From Athripsodes cinereus (taxonomy: Eukaryota; Arthropoda; Insecta; Trichoptera; Leptoceridae), in NCBI GenBank assembly GCA_947579605.1, contig OX388314.1, positions 7,316,001-7,380,000 of the forward strand: 64,000 nt of DNA. The letters are read 5' to 3'. Of the stretch, positions 1-11,168 are shown piece after piece; positions within the stretch are counted from its first letter, which is position 1, and the number at the start of each line of letters is the position of its first letter. Under the pieces are notes generated by a model. That model was not told the DNA's origin and did not search any database. It saw only the letters and a program-made list of their open reading frames with translations. The translations under genes were made by a program, and so were the position numbers.

Positions 1-2351
1 CCGAGTTAGGACGAGGAAATCTTAGCTGCCTATTTTGCTGCCGAATATGTCTTTTTCTATACAAAACTTCTCCACTCAGCTGTTGGTTATCACTAGATTC
101 AAATTCATATCCCATCAGTGTAAAAGCAGCCTTTACTTTCTCCAAACCACCCTCCTCTGTATCACTTTCATGACTGAAAAACATTAATATTGAGAAATCT
201 TATTTTTGAAAACAAATAATATATTACATTCAACCAAAAGTACGGTCACATGCTGACTATAATGAACAGAAAAGCATGCATGCGGAACTGCATGAATGTT
301 AAAGAAAGAAAAAAGTATTCTTAAGGAGAGGAGTAAATGGTGCTTAATATTTTCTGTTGACTCTGCAAAGGAAGCAGTATGATGAGATAATAATTATCAA
401 CATAATTATGATTTAAGGAAATGGGTTAATGTAAATTACAATTACCTCCTTTTCAATGTAGTTGCCTTATTATTTTGTTCTGGTGGCTTCTCATCATCGC
501 TTCCAAGTATCAAATTTAGTCTTCCACTGGAAACACTTGGTTCCTGAGTCTGACTTCCTGTAGTGTTATCACTACAATTTTCCGTTTCTTTCTTATTAGA
601 TTTTTTTTCTGAAGTATCATTCCCATCTTGTGGCTTCTCAGCTCCACTGGGGCAGTCAATATTTAGAGACTGCAACAGATATCCAACAGAATCCAAATAT
701 TTTTTACCTTTTATTCTGTGGCTACCCCTAGATGAATTAGAGTTTGTTTTTGATAAGGATTTTATATTGCTTTGAGAATCTATTTGATTGGTTTCAATAA
801 CCGATGGAAATTCCTGCGAATTACTTTCACTGTGATCGTCTTGGAAATCAAACATAACACTATTACTTAACGTCTCAGCTGATTCCGGATTTGCCTTTAA
901 ATAGCCACTGTAGTGATATGAATATTGTTCGTTGAAGTGCTTCTGCCACAAAACTTGCCAATATTGATCTATATCCATAGAAGATTCATCCATCTTTGGA
1001 CTTGAACTGTCTCTCAATAATAGTTCCTTTTCTGAAGAACTGGTTGTGCTTAAAACCATTCCATCTTCAGATGATTCAGATGAAAGTGTACTTAAATTAG
1101 AATCTGAAGAATCTGTTGCCAAGCTACTAGAATTAATTTCGTAGCTAGTAATTTTTGTGACGTTGGTCATGGAATCGGAAGCAGCTGCTGTAGCTGGTAC
1201 ACTACTAGAGAGGGAGTCACAATGTGGACTGGTGAGTTGATCATTCTCTGAATATGACCTCACTTTATGGTTGCGGTTCCAAGAATCACTTTGAGATAAA
1301 GGATTCCATGCCTCCACATTGGATAATTCACTAATGTCATGTAATCTGCCAGGATCAGAGAGATTTTCCCTGTCTTTCTCTAATTCTTCGGGATTCTTTA
1401 AAGTGAGACCTTCCACTAACCCACTATGCACTTTCCCATTCTTGTTCCCCTTAGTCTTATGACTCTTTCCAGTAATCTGTTGAGCAACATTTGCTTTACT
1501 GCTGGGAGAGTTGTCATGCAGGTAAGAAGGGTTGATATAGTCACTGTACTTTTCAATCCAGGAAGCCCATATCAATCGCTCTCCGTGCATTCCCCAAAAC
1601 TTCTCCCAAGTGTCTTCAGTCTTGTAGTCTTCGTCAGGGTTTTCTTCAGATAATGGAATGAGAACATCAGATTTAGGGTTGAAGGTTTCATCTTTAGCAA
1701 CATCAGCATCACAAGATGTATGCTCCTCCAATGGGTATAATGTTGAGTGCATGTGGTAGGAGAGATCAGCTCCACTGTCACTAGGCTGTAAAGGTCTAGG
1801 GGCAGATGTGCTAGTGCCAACATCATGTTCGTCTGTTGAATAATTGTTGTCTGTGTGGGAAGCACTGCAGTAACAACTTACTCCTTCGTCTTTCTAAACA
1901 TGTAAGAAAACAACTGTGTTGATAAAATTCATAATCTTAATATCAATTTTTATTGTATATAATTTATGTACTAGAAAACATCAAGGAAAATTTTATCAGA
2001 TATAGAAAGCCAAAGAAGGAAATATCATACCTCTCGATGAGAAGTGTCGTGGGATGCATCGTCTGTAAAATGAACATGTGCACTGGTGTCTATCTCACAG
2101 CTTTCTCTCTTCAATTCTTCCACATCACTTTGCACAAACTCTCCGTACACTTCATAAGAATTCCTTAAAAAATTTAAGTAGTACATAAATAAACTTACAA
2201 ATTAAGATAACATAATACCAGTAAGGGGGTGAGTAGATTTTTACCTCAAGAACACTCGACTGCATAAGCAATATATGTAATTATCGTCGCATTTTGTAGG
2301 ACCCAAATTAAAATGGACCTCTGCCAGGGGCTCCCACTGATGGTCACACAT
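1..2351 (-). CDS. Tgs1: Trimethylguanosine synthase 1, N-terminal part (3' end off the window)
   Basis: TGS1 converts the m7G cap of snRNAs, snoRNAs and some other RNAs to 2,2,7-trimethylguanosine using S-adenosylmethionine. I reconstruct four exons: 2245-2351 (ATG at 2351, MCDHQWEPLAEV...), 2031-2163, 446-1893 and 1-173. Every junction has GT...AG ends and phases agree (107, 133, 1448, then 173 nt), giving about 620 residues before the window ends. Family marks are the two Trp-rich acidic motifs of the TGS1 N-terminal region: WEKFWGMHGERLIWASWIEKY (20 residues shown from W177 on, final Y omitted: WEKFWGMHGERLIWASWIEK) near residues 176-199 and YWQVLWQKHF near 386-412; between them is a Ser/Asp-rich, probably disordered linker. 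The last visible exon reads into a segment with AAFTLMGYEF, also TGS1-like. The methyltransferase domain itself is outside. The gene is head to head with BPNT2, 1.1 kb away. Identification is from motif recognition; exon structure is from reading the splice sites. Confidence 0.85.
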
Positions 2352-3463
2352 AGTATTGAGTAAAATCACATCAACATTTTGACAAAATTAACAACGGACA
2401 ATAGTAGCAACCAGTACATCACCCCGTCATTGACAGACAGTTGTGAATAGTCATAGAAAATTGATGAATTTTTTACCAAAGAGAATATAATACTACGTTT
2501 TTTACAAGCATAGAAAGAAGCATATCGACCTTAAAGGGGTATTCACACTAAACTTGTTCACTTGATGATCATTCTGAATGATCCGCCAAAATGAAAAGGT
2601 ATGAACAGACTACTAGCGATGACAAAAGAAAGCGATTACTACACAACATAATTTTGATGAAAGTCCTTTCACTGAAACGACCATAAACAAGTTTTATTCT
2701 ATTATTTGTCTTATTCTCTATAAATTAGTGTTGAAAGACAGAATCATTTGCAAAAATATTATGCTGTCAAGAATTATATTAATTTGTTTTAATTTTTGAT
2801 AAGTATTATTTTTCATAATTTTATTTAATTAATTAAAGCATAGGACGAACAACTGTGAACAGACGTGTTCAATTTCGATGAACAGCTTTGGCCCTAGCAC
2901 TCTGGATGATCTCCAAAGTGAAGCAATGTGAATACTACTTCAGCCTATGATTCTAACTTGATTATAACATTTATTAGTTTTTTTACTTCATCGCTGGAAT
3001 GAAATAGGTAAGTCAATCATAAAATGTTGATGATTTAATTAATTTTTTTTTATCATATTGAAATAAGTCAAAAACTAGAGCTATTTTTAAGTGATTGAGA
3101 AATGAATCGTTGGGCTAAAAGTACCCATGTAAACGCATTTTTACCATAGAAAATAAAATAGAGTGTTTCTCAATCTTTGGTTCCGAGTTTGCGAATGTTG
3201 ACAAATGACGTTTTATTCAACACCACCTCTGAGCTATCTCTGAGCGTTCGGAGGCAGTCAGAGTACGATAATATTATATTAAATGTTAAAGTCGTAGGCT
3301 CATCGCGATTAGAAGTAGAAAATATATCTCCATGCGACCATTTTTACTGCATTCGTTCAAAAATATTGAATATGTATGAAACGATTTAAAAATTGAGGCT
3401 GACTGAAGTGTTTCTAAGGATGAACATAGTTTTGATAGTGAAAAATATTTTCCATTTGTCACA
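2352..3463. promoter_or_regulatory. Shared upstream region of Tgs1 and Bpnt2
   Basis: About 1.1 kb separates the two divergent start codons (2351 minus, 3464 plus). It should contain both promoters and both 5' UTRs. I recognise no specific core promoter element. The middle (about 2535-2947) looks like a small inverted-repeat transposon; the rest is AT-rich without obvious coding sequence. Confidence 0.5.
2535..2947. mobile_element. Putative MITE with imperfect ~35-bp terminal inverted repeats
   Basis: The left end reads GGGGTATTCACACTAAACTT and the reverse complement of the right end reads GTAGTATTCACATTGCTTC. They share GTATTCACA, then TTCACTT, then GATCAT in the same order. The interior (about 410 bp) is AT-rich without an ORF. 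No clean target duplication is visible, so the exact ends are uncertain. The GGGGTATTCAC-type end recalls PIF/Harbinger MITEs, an inference only. Confidence 0.4.
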
Positions 3464-4492
3464 ATGAATTTCGGGGGTACTATACGATTAAATCGTACAG
3501 GATGGATAATTCTAGTTGTAATTGGTTTTTTGATTATGTTTATACATTTCAGTCGCTCAAGATATAACAGTGAAGATGAGATCAAAGAGGATATGGTAAA
3601 TCTAAAAAGTCTTCTAATTAGTTCTATACAAGCTTCTCAACTGGGTGGAAAGAAAGTTATCGCCGGTTCTAAAGGTGAATTAAATGTTGTGAGCAAAGGA
3701 AAGACTTTAGAAGGTGTTAATGATCCCGTAACAGATGCGGACTTTGCTTCGCATTGTGAAATGTTCAACAGTCTGGTGAAAGCTTTTCCTAAAATTCACG
3801 TTCGTTCAGAAGAGGAGCACATTAAAGGTGATGCTTGCTCATCAAAATCGAAACTAATACCAAGAAATCCTGAGAAAGATTTTCCAGTCATTAAAACTAT
3901 ACTCGATCAATATGTTCATCCTGAAGATGTTACTGTGTGGATTGATCCTTTGGATGCCACTAAAGAATACACAGAGAAATTACATCAATTTGTGACAACC
4001 ATGGTGTGTGTAGCTGTAAAAGGAGTTCCCGTTATAGGAGTCATACATCGTCCATTTACGCAACAAACCTCGTGGGGGTGGATCGCTCATGTCAACTCTC
4101 CGGATCTGCAAGTGTCCAAGGATCCCACCTCAACCAAAGAAAATCCCGCTGTGATTGTCTCAATATCTCATAAAGGAAATGTAGAAGAACTTGTTAAAAA
4201 AGCATTTGGACCAACGACTCATGTTCTAACAGCTGCCGGAGCTGGTTATAAAGTTTTAGAGGTAGCTCACGGTAATGCAGATGTGTATTTACATAACACA
4301 CATATTAAGAAATGGGACATATGTGCTGGGAATGCCATTATAGATGCTCTAGGAGGCCGTATGACTACTTTGCACAATACCACTATTGACTATTCATTTG
4401 ATTCTGATGACATAAACAGAGATGGTCTCTTGGTTGCTGTCAAAAATCACGGATACTATTCCAAACAAATTGAAAATGTTCTTCCAAAGTGA
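3464..4492 (+). CDS. Bpnt2: Golgi-resident 3'-phosphoadenosine 5'-phosphate phosphatase (BPNT2/IMPAD1)
   Basis: This protein hydrolyses 3'-phosphoadenosine 5'-phosphate, the by-product of sulfotransferases, to AMP in the Golgi lumen; it belongs to the Mg-dependent, lithium-sensitive inositol monophosphatase fold. The 342-residue ORF is close to the usual length (~350-360). Residues 13-29 (GWIILVVIGFLIMFIHF) form the single N-terminal membrane anchor of a type II protein. Metal/catalytic motifs are present in order: NDPVTDAD near 86-93, SEEE at 115-118, WIDPLDATKEYTE at 159-171 and KWDICAGNAI at 283-292, with D161, D164 and D285 expected to bind metal. The ATG follows CACA and precedes the anchor, so the start is well supported. 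It is a single uninterrupted exon. Neighbour Tgs1 is divergent; nothing suggests a shared pathway. Confidence 0.92.
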   Translation: MNFGGTIRLNRTGWIILVVIGFLIMFIHFSRSRYNSEDEIKEDMVNLKSLLISSIQASQLGGKKVIAGSKGELNVVSKGKTLEGVNDPVTDADFASHCEMFNSLVKAFPKIHVRSEEEHIKGDACSSKSKLIPRNPEKDFPVIKTILDQYVHPEDVTVWIDPLDATKEYTEKLHQFVTTMVCVAVKGVPVIGVIHRPFTQQTSWGWIAHVNSPDLQVSKDPTSTKENPAVIVSISHKGNVEELVKKAFGPTTHVLTAAGAGYKVLEVAHGNADVYLHNTHIKKWDICAGNAIIDALGGRMTTLHNTTIDYSFDSDDINRDGLLVAVKNHGYYSKQIENVLPK

Positions 4493-4709
4493 GACCTGGA
4501 GGGGGTAGAACTACACTATTTTTAAAGTTGTGACAGTTAAGACATAAGTTATATAGCGTATATGTTAATTATTATACTGATTTTTTTATAAATTCATCAA
4601 CTCCAATTGTGTGAAACACAAATTGAAGAAAATTTATGTCTTAACAAACCCACCTTGATGAAATAATGTTTAATGAAAAGGTGAGAAAACATATTGCATT
4701 TTTAATATT

Positions 4710-4715
4710 AATAAA
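4710..4715 (+). terminator. Candidate polyadenylation signal of Bpnt2
   Basis: An AATAAA hexamer lies about 220 bp after the Bpnt2 stop codon in AT-rich sequence. It is a plausible but not unique candidate. Confidence 0.35.
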
Positions 4716-5079
4716 TGTTAAAAACATTGCTGTATAGGCATGTCTACATTCACTGAGTTTATAATGTGAAGAAATGTTTTTTTTTTGTCTCTTTTTTTGT
4801 ATTAGACCTACAACAATTAGTTAAGTCTCATTCTTTGTTGATTTATTTACCATTGAAAAAAAAGAGAACATTAATTTGCATCATTCGTTCATGTGTGGTT
4901 TCGGTACAAAAAAGTGATTGTATTGATATTTTTATGATGTTATAAAATTTGATAATCTCTTTATGAAACTCATCTCCAATCTTCTTATGGGTTATATCCG
5001 TAATATGTGTATCTCAAGGCCCCTTAACCATGAAATTGTGCTAAACTAAGTGCTTACCTTATCAAATAATAGACCATGT
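4716..5079. other. AT-rich intergenic sequence
   Basis: Downstream of Bpnt2. I see poly(T) runs and no coding sequence, RNA gene or clear repeat. Confidence 0.5.
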
Positions 5080-5499
5080 TCACCACATTGTCACCACGAG
5101 TCTCCATTGATGTAGGTGTGACACTGTGCATCCAATGTCACTCCTTAGTCTGTTTAAAGTGCACCAGAGTTTTCTGGGCAACGTAGAACCTGGAAACTGT
5201 ATAGTTGAATCTGCAACTATGTTATGGTTTCTCACTGGGGTTATTGCCCACAGATCTCGCCATTTGTAGTCAGTTGGTCGGCTATTACTTCCAGCTATTA
5301 TCCAATATGAATGCCGCGATTTAAGTTGATAATTAGGTCGATGTTCTATATCTAAATGTATAAGATCAGGATTTTTGAAGATTTTCTGGTGTTCTCTCCG
5401 CAGTATTTCTTCACACCTTAGATGTGTGGGGGTATATTGGAGAGCATTGGGAGCCAAGATAGAGGAGTTAGTTTCAGAGTACCACTGATAATTCTCATA
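5080..5499 (-). mobile_element. Non-LTR retrotransposon relic (reverse-transcriptase C-terminal tail)
   Basis: The minus-strand reading contains LPRKLWCTLNRLRSDIGC followed by HLHQW, the typical tail after the reverse transcriptase of Jockey/CR1-like LINEs, where a nested-gene ORF ends with a Leu-Pro-Arg...Trp...Leu-Asn-Arg-Arg-Gly-Cys pattern. Upstream in the same frame NALQYTPTHLRCEEI fits. No RT catalytic domain, poly(A) tail or 5' end is preserved, so it is a dead fragment. It can be read open from about 5499 with no initiating ATG at the domain edge. Confidence 0.6.
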
Positions 5500-6670
5500 G
5501 TTTCATTTAATTGGGTGTCTATGAGTTTTATGCGTGCACTTAAGTGATATTACATGCGTTATGATTGTAATTAAATTATTACATATACTTGATTTTATTT
5601 ACCGTTAGCATTCTGATGTTTGTCCAATCATATTCATAGAGGGCTTTTCCATAAACCAATAACTCAAAATTAAAATATTCCAAGATAAAGCTTTTAAACA
5701 CAATGAAGTTTGTTGGCACTATGAGTTGTCCAAAACTAGAAACATATGCTTGTGATATACACCTAAAGTATTTGATTTTTAGAAGTAAAAACTCTCAATA
5801 TTAAAATTTTTGTTTTGTCGACTTGCATGATTGACGTACACACCAACAATATCAAAACAGTCTACTGAACAAGGATCTGGATGCAAAACATATTCACACG
5901 GCTAATGCAGCCACATTAATGGCACTTATAAGTTATTTTATGAAATCCAAGAGTTTGAAAACAAAATTGCAAAGGAAAGTATCAATCAAAACTTTTTGTT
6001 AAAGATAAAAAATCTCTGGTAGTTTTGAATTTCTGAATTTAGAATTGGGTTGAATGCCTCAATGCTGAATGTAAGGTGTTTATAGAAACTAGTCTGAAGG
6101 TGATTTTTATACATAAATATAATATATTATATAATATTTGATTAATATTGATGCAACATAGAAACATTTAGCTATTATATACATCTACATATTATATAAC
6201 TGTAAGTAGACAGTTTTTTTAGTAGTGTGTACAAATATGAAAATTACTGCATCATTATTTTTTATCTCGTCTATTTAACAGCGATAGCGAAATATTCACA
6301 AGTTCTTGAAAGGATCATCTAAGTGTATATAATATATTAAAAACTTCATTTTCAAGTTCACCATATTTTTGATGTACAATTTTTATGCAGCAAATTCTGA
6401 AATTGATTTTTTAAACTTTATAATCACATTACTATCATGCATTTTTATGATTTGGCCATCTCAATATAAATATCATGAGATCAATCATTTCACTTAACTT
6501 AAAGTAATTTTTTGCCAAGAATAAAAACAGTTCTTTTTGTAATTATTAGATATAAAGACACCTGATAGTAACACAAAAATAAAATAAATTGATTGTAATT
6601 ACATACACTATAATTGAAAATAATATTAATACTTGATACAATCAAAAATTTCCTCATTTAAACTAGTACT
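5500..6670. other. AT-rich intergenic sequence
   Basis: More than 1 kb between the LINE relic and the transposon. Low-complexity AT stretches only; no ORF or repeat I can support. Confidence 0.5.
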
Positions 6671-6704
6671 GCTATACCATCACGGCATATCCCAGGAGTG
6701 GTGA
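6671..6704 (-). repeat. Interspersed SINE-like repeat, copy 1 (tail side, split by a transposon)
   Basis: The piece CTATACCATCACGGCATATC matches the tail end of the ~245-bp family seen at nine or more places here. It stops at GTGA, the target duplication of the transposon that begins at 6705; the same repeat resumes at 11049. Confidence 0.75.
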
Positions 6705-7392
6705 GGGTCAATCCGCGTCAGTTCAACCACACCATGCCACCCAACATCTCAGATTTTGATGAAACTTGGCATGATTATTCTATTCATTGATGTTAGTAAC
6801 CATACCAAATTGTTTTGCTATATCTCTAACGGTTTAGATTTTACAGCCTCTTAAAGTTTTTGGATTTTTGCAAATTTTATCATTCGGCGGTAGAAAACTA
6901 GTTTTGTTTTCCGATGAAAAATAATTTATATCTTTCTTGGTTACCAACCAATGTTGATGATTTTTTTTTTAAGTATACATCAATATGTGAGGAATAATTA
7001 AAAAAATGAACAAAGCTACCAAGTGTTTATTTGGGGCCAGAAAAAAATCTTAAAATGTCATTTTTAGGATTTTTAAAACAAAATTTAGAGTTCTACGGTA
7101 AATGTAATATCTCGTAAAGGGAAAAGGATAATCGTGATTTTCTTTTTTTGGTTTTGTTCTAAGATATATGCTCTACCACATGAAACAATAAAAATAGTGG
7201 GTATTTCTACTGTTCTGTTATTTTTGCCACTACAAAACAAAAAATGTGTTAATTTATTAACTGTACTAAAAATTATAAAAATAATAATTTATCTAATAGA
7301 AATAACATTTGATAGGTTTATTTCTATTGAATATAGTTTTAATAAAAAAAATAATGATGAATAATAAAACAATCTCTACGTTTAATAATATA
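6705..7392 (+). repeat. Left terminal inverted repeat of the 4.3-kb DNA transposon
   Basis: It pairs with 10358-11048 as a reverse complement; for example TAGAGCATATATCTTAGAAC on the right arm is the reverse complement of sequence near 7156-7175. The outermost ~40 bp are more diverged (left arm lacks a short insertion), while the inner ~640 bp differ at only a few positions by eye. Confidence 0.88.
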
Positions 7393-7460
7393 GTTTAAAA
7401 ATTTGTGGGTTTTTTACTCCTTTATTATTAAGGTTTACAATTCTTACCATTGAAACAGGT

Positions 7461-10031
7461 TTAGGTCATTGTACTTTGAAACTTTTCTATATTGTTAAAT
7501 TTTGATTGGACACTTATCATACATTCTTGAGAAAACTGATAGGTTCTTCCAGTCATTGTTTTTGGGGGTTCCACCATAGCAATAATATGAGGAATGGGCA
7601 CAGCACATGCATCTTCCTTCTTGGGCCAAAAAAATGATGTTGATGGTCCGTGGGGATGTAGAAACTGTATAGTGACATCTTTTTCTTTAGCATTTACCTC
7701 ACTAACCATGCCAAAGTACCATAAGCTGTCATAAACACAAGCAATAAAGCACCCAGGGTTCAAATTTTCCAATTTCACAAGTAAATTTTGCTGCTTGTTA
7801 AATAAATTACAAATAATAGCTGCTTTTTCGTCCCTGCTAATTCTTCTAGCCTCAATTGTTCCCAAATCATTTAGTGGCTGAAAATTGTGAAATGATCTTG
7901 TCCCTGGAAGAGTTTGAACATCTTTGAAGCGACTTTCTAAAGCAGAACGAGTTAATTCAACCGCTTCTTTAGAAATAAAGTGGAAACTGATTTTTTCAAT
8001 TCTGGTCTTGCAAAAGTCAACCAGTTCAGTCACTGTTATTATTTGTTTTTCCAGGGGTCGTTGAAGACTTTCCCTCCGAGCTTAGCGCTTCACAGTACCC
8101 CCTATTCCATCACATTCTGTTTTGCCATGGCTGGTTGCAAAAAATGACCACTGAGCTTTAAGTTGAAAATCTTTCTCATGCAGACAGAGGTTTATGAAGT
8201 TGTATTTATTTTTATACTGGGCAGCACACCCATCACTAAAGTAATGAATCTCTTTAATGTGTGGGTGATTCTCTTTCAAAAAGGCCGTCACAGTTTTTTG
8301 TATTTCATACACCATACTTACATCATGTTTGAGGTCATCAGATATGATGCAAAGAGGTAGAACAAGTTTTTGGTCAGTTGCATTCTTGCAGTGAATGATT
8401 ACAGGATGAATAGTGCATGAATCTGAAGTCCAATGGTAACCTTGGGCTTCTTCTTGTATTGTGAAAGCATAATTTTCACTGAAGTCCATTGAGATGACAG
8501 CAATGTTAGAAGAAGCTGTTTCCTTTAAACTTTTAAAAGTTGATGCTTGTGATTTGGCAATGTAAGAATGAGGTATTAATTTGTTTAGTTTTTCAACTAA
8601 TGTTTCAATAAATTCATCAACAGAGCTTGAACACCGTATCATTTCAGTTCGATCTGTGGAAACCCACTGGCTGTACTCAATAACGTCTTCATCATCATAG
8701 TTCTGAAACTTTAACTGTAAAAAGTGGACAAGGTTATCTTTGGATGGACATTTGTCACAATGCCTTAACATACATTCTCTCGTTGCTCCTACACAAACCA
8801 TGTGCAATATAAGTTCTTTGTAATCCTCCTCTATACCGGCTCCATAAATCAATAAATTGACATTCTGGTGGATTGTGCATACACATACTAAGTGTGTGCC
8901 GCTAGCACCAGCCAAAATGCACCACTTAGGTCTCAAAGTGCAGAATTTTGAAAAACCTATTTTCAAATGAGGATACTCCCATTTAAAACTTGAGTATAGC
9001 TCACGAAGATTACACAAAATCAAACGCTTTCTCTCATAAACTTTTTTTTCTATACTCACTACATCCTTCATCCCCGGTAAAATTCTACAGTGTTCATCAC
9101 TTTGATAAAAGTTTTTCACCAATTCAATATTTTCAAGGCTTAGCTTTTTCCCTAGCCCAGGATCTGGTTCTCCTAAAAACCCCTTGTCTTTGAACACTTG
9201 TTGAGCCTTACGAACAGAATAATCAGATGTCTTAAAAGTTTCTTTTATTTTTTTTCTTGACCACATCAGAGAAGCTGGTATTGTCAATATTTGGATCTGT
9301 TTACTTCTTGATGCACCTATCATTCCATTTTTAATTATGTCCACTAGTTTATCCATGTCTTCACTTTTTTGCAATAACACACTTTTTTCCGAGTCATTTT
9401 TATCTTCTGGCAAATCAACTTCAAGAACAGTTAGAATTTTTGCTTTTACTTTTTCATTAACTCTCTGTAGCTTTTCTTTACCATAAGATGATTTGCTATG
9501 CTCACGAAGTGCATGTAATTTTATTGGTGAACATCCAATTTCATGAAAGGAAGCATTTAGTTCGTCAATTGCAGTTTTTTTTTGCAATTGGTGTACTTCA
9601 TCTAAACTTAATCCTATATCTTCAGTTTCTACATTCTGACTCTCATCAATAACTTCATCAGTTTGTTTAACTTTAAAAAGCTCTTTCCTGCAAAATGAGC
9701 AAAGTTTTTGACCCGGTTTTACCTTGTACCCTTTTGATAAGATGATTCTACTCTGTTCTGAAGTTACAACACGAAGTGTTTTTTTAATAGAATTTTTATG
9801 TTTTTGAAAAGGATCACAACATACCTTTTGTAAAAATTCATACTTGTTTAAAAACACATTTTGATGGTGAAGACAAACAGTGTTCAATATGTTAGATTCC
9901 GTTCTTAATCTCAAAAGATTCAAATATTTTTCAGAAAGTTTATCAATACTTTGTATAGATTTTTTCTTGACATAGTTTAACAGATGACAATCACTTTGAG
10001 TAGTTTCCCCCACACTGCACTTTTCCTCCAT
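7461..10031 (-). pseudogene. Transposase of the 4.3-kb element, one in-frame stop
   Basis: A 649-codon ORF (ATG at 10031) ends in TAA at 8084-8082, and the same frame then continues for 206 codons to 7461, so the original gene encoded about 856 residues. The stop falls directly after the conserved stretch HGKTECDGIGGTVKR; one base change from a sense codon (for example TTA) would explain it. Recognisable features are a Cys cluster CSFCRKELF near residue 112, the SDGCAAQYKNKYNF motif before FFATSHGK, and a C-terminal part with PGTRSFHNF and PGCFIACVYDSLWYFG. These motifs are familiar from many unnamed transposase-like proteins of insects and cnidarians. Which residues form the catalytic triad is not clear to me. 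Full-length protein cannot be made from this copy without readthrough. Confidence 0.85.
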
Positions 10032-10357
10032 TGTTCAACAAAAAATACCACCAATAAACTTATTTTTAAAAAATAATTATTATGTTACTTTATAATTAGT
10101 TTGAAAATACATAAAAAAACAACACTATTAATAACATCTATTAACTAAAAATATTGCTACATATAAGCACCAATCATGCACCTTACACTGGCAATAGCCT
10201 AAGACTGACTGACAAATAGAAGCCAGACTTTGCTTGCTAGACAGACTCACTTGTTGAAACATGAGAGTTTCATGTCTCAACGTGACAGTTTGCTTCCAGC
10301 AGCAGAGTGTGCAGTCTGAGGTTCTTGTTACAACTTGAATAGTTCAATTGCATAGCT

Positions 10358-11048
10358 TTATTAAACATAGAGATTGTTTTATTATTCATGATTATTTTTC
10401 TTATTAAAACTATATTCAATAGAAATAAACCAATCAAATGTTATTTCTATTAGATAAATTATTATTTTTATAATTTTTAGTACAATTAATAAATTAACAC
10501 ATTTTTTGTTTTGAAGTGGCAAAAATAACAAGAGTAGAAATACCCACTATTTTTATTGTTTCATGTGGTAGAGCATATATCTTAGAACAAAACCAAAAAA
10601 AGAAAATCACGATTATCCTTTTCCCTTTACGAGATATTACATTTACCGTAGAACTCTAAATTTTGTTTTAAAAATCCTAAAAATGACATTTTAAGATTTT
10701 TTTCTGGCCCCAAATAAACACTTGGTAGCTTTGTTCATTTTTTTAATTATTCCTCACATATTGATGTATACTTAAAAAAAAAATCATCAACATTGGTTGG
10801 TAACCAAGAAAGATATAAATTATTTTTCATCGGAAAACAAAACTAGTTTTCTACCGCCGAATGATAAAATTTGCAAAAATCCAAAAACTTTAAGAGGCTA
10901 TAAAATCTAAACCGTTAGAGATAGAGCAAAACAAATTGATATGGTTACTAACATCAATGAATAGAATAATCATGCCAAGTTTCATCAAAATCTGAGATGT
11001 TGGGTGGCAAAATCATTTTTTTGTGGTTGAATTGGTATGGATTTACCC
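10358..11048 (-). repeat. Right terminal inverted repeat of the 4.3-kb DNA transposon
   Basis: Reverse complement of 6705-7392. Between it and the transposase start (10032-10357) is about 330 bp of AT-rich sequence that probably holds the transposase promoter. Confidence 0.88.
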
Positions 11049-11168
11049 GTGAGCCAGTAGAGCAGCTGCGTGTAATAAACGTGCAAGATGTCCTCGCCGT
11101 GCCAACAAAATATCGAGATGTTCAGGGTGGCAAATCTTGTTGCTGAATTCAAGACGTATAATGTCATT
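11049..11168 (-). repeat. SINE-like repeat, copy 1 continued
   Basis: Resumes the copy cut at 6704: AGCAGCTGCGTGTAATAAAC, CGTGCCAACAAAATATCGAG and GTGGCAAATCTTGTTGCTGA match the family with scattered mismatches, making this one of the more diverged copies and hence older than the transposon inside it. Confidence 0.75.

Larger units (their letters stand above)
6705..11048 (-). mobile_element. DNA transposon with ~690-bp terminal inverted repeats and 4-bp target duplication (possibly Sola-type)
   Basis: The element is 4344 bp. Its ends read GGGTCAATCC (6705) and, reverse-complemented, GGGTAAATCC (11048). GTGA is duplicated at 6701-6704 and 11049-11052. Joining the flanks at GTGA restores the host repeat (CCCAGGAGTGGTGAGCCAGT), which confirms the boundaries. 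The two inverted repeats (6705-7392, 10358-11048) are nearly identical over most of their length. The single gene inside runs on the minus strand (7461-10031) and is interrupted by one stop. A 4-bp target duplication with long TIRs would suit the Sola superfamily, but I cannot verify this. Confidence 0.9.
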
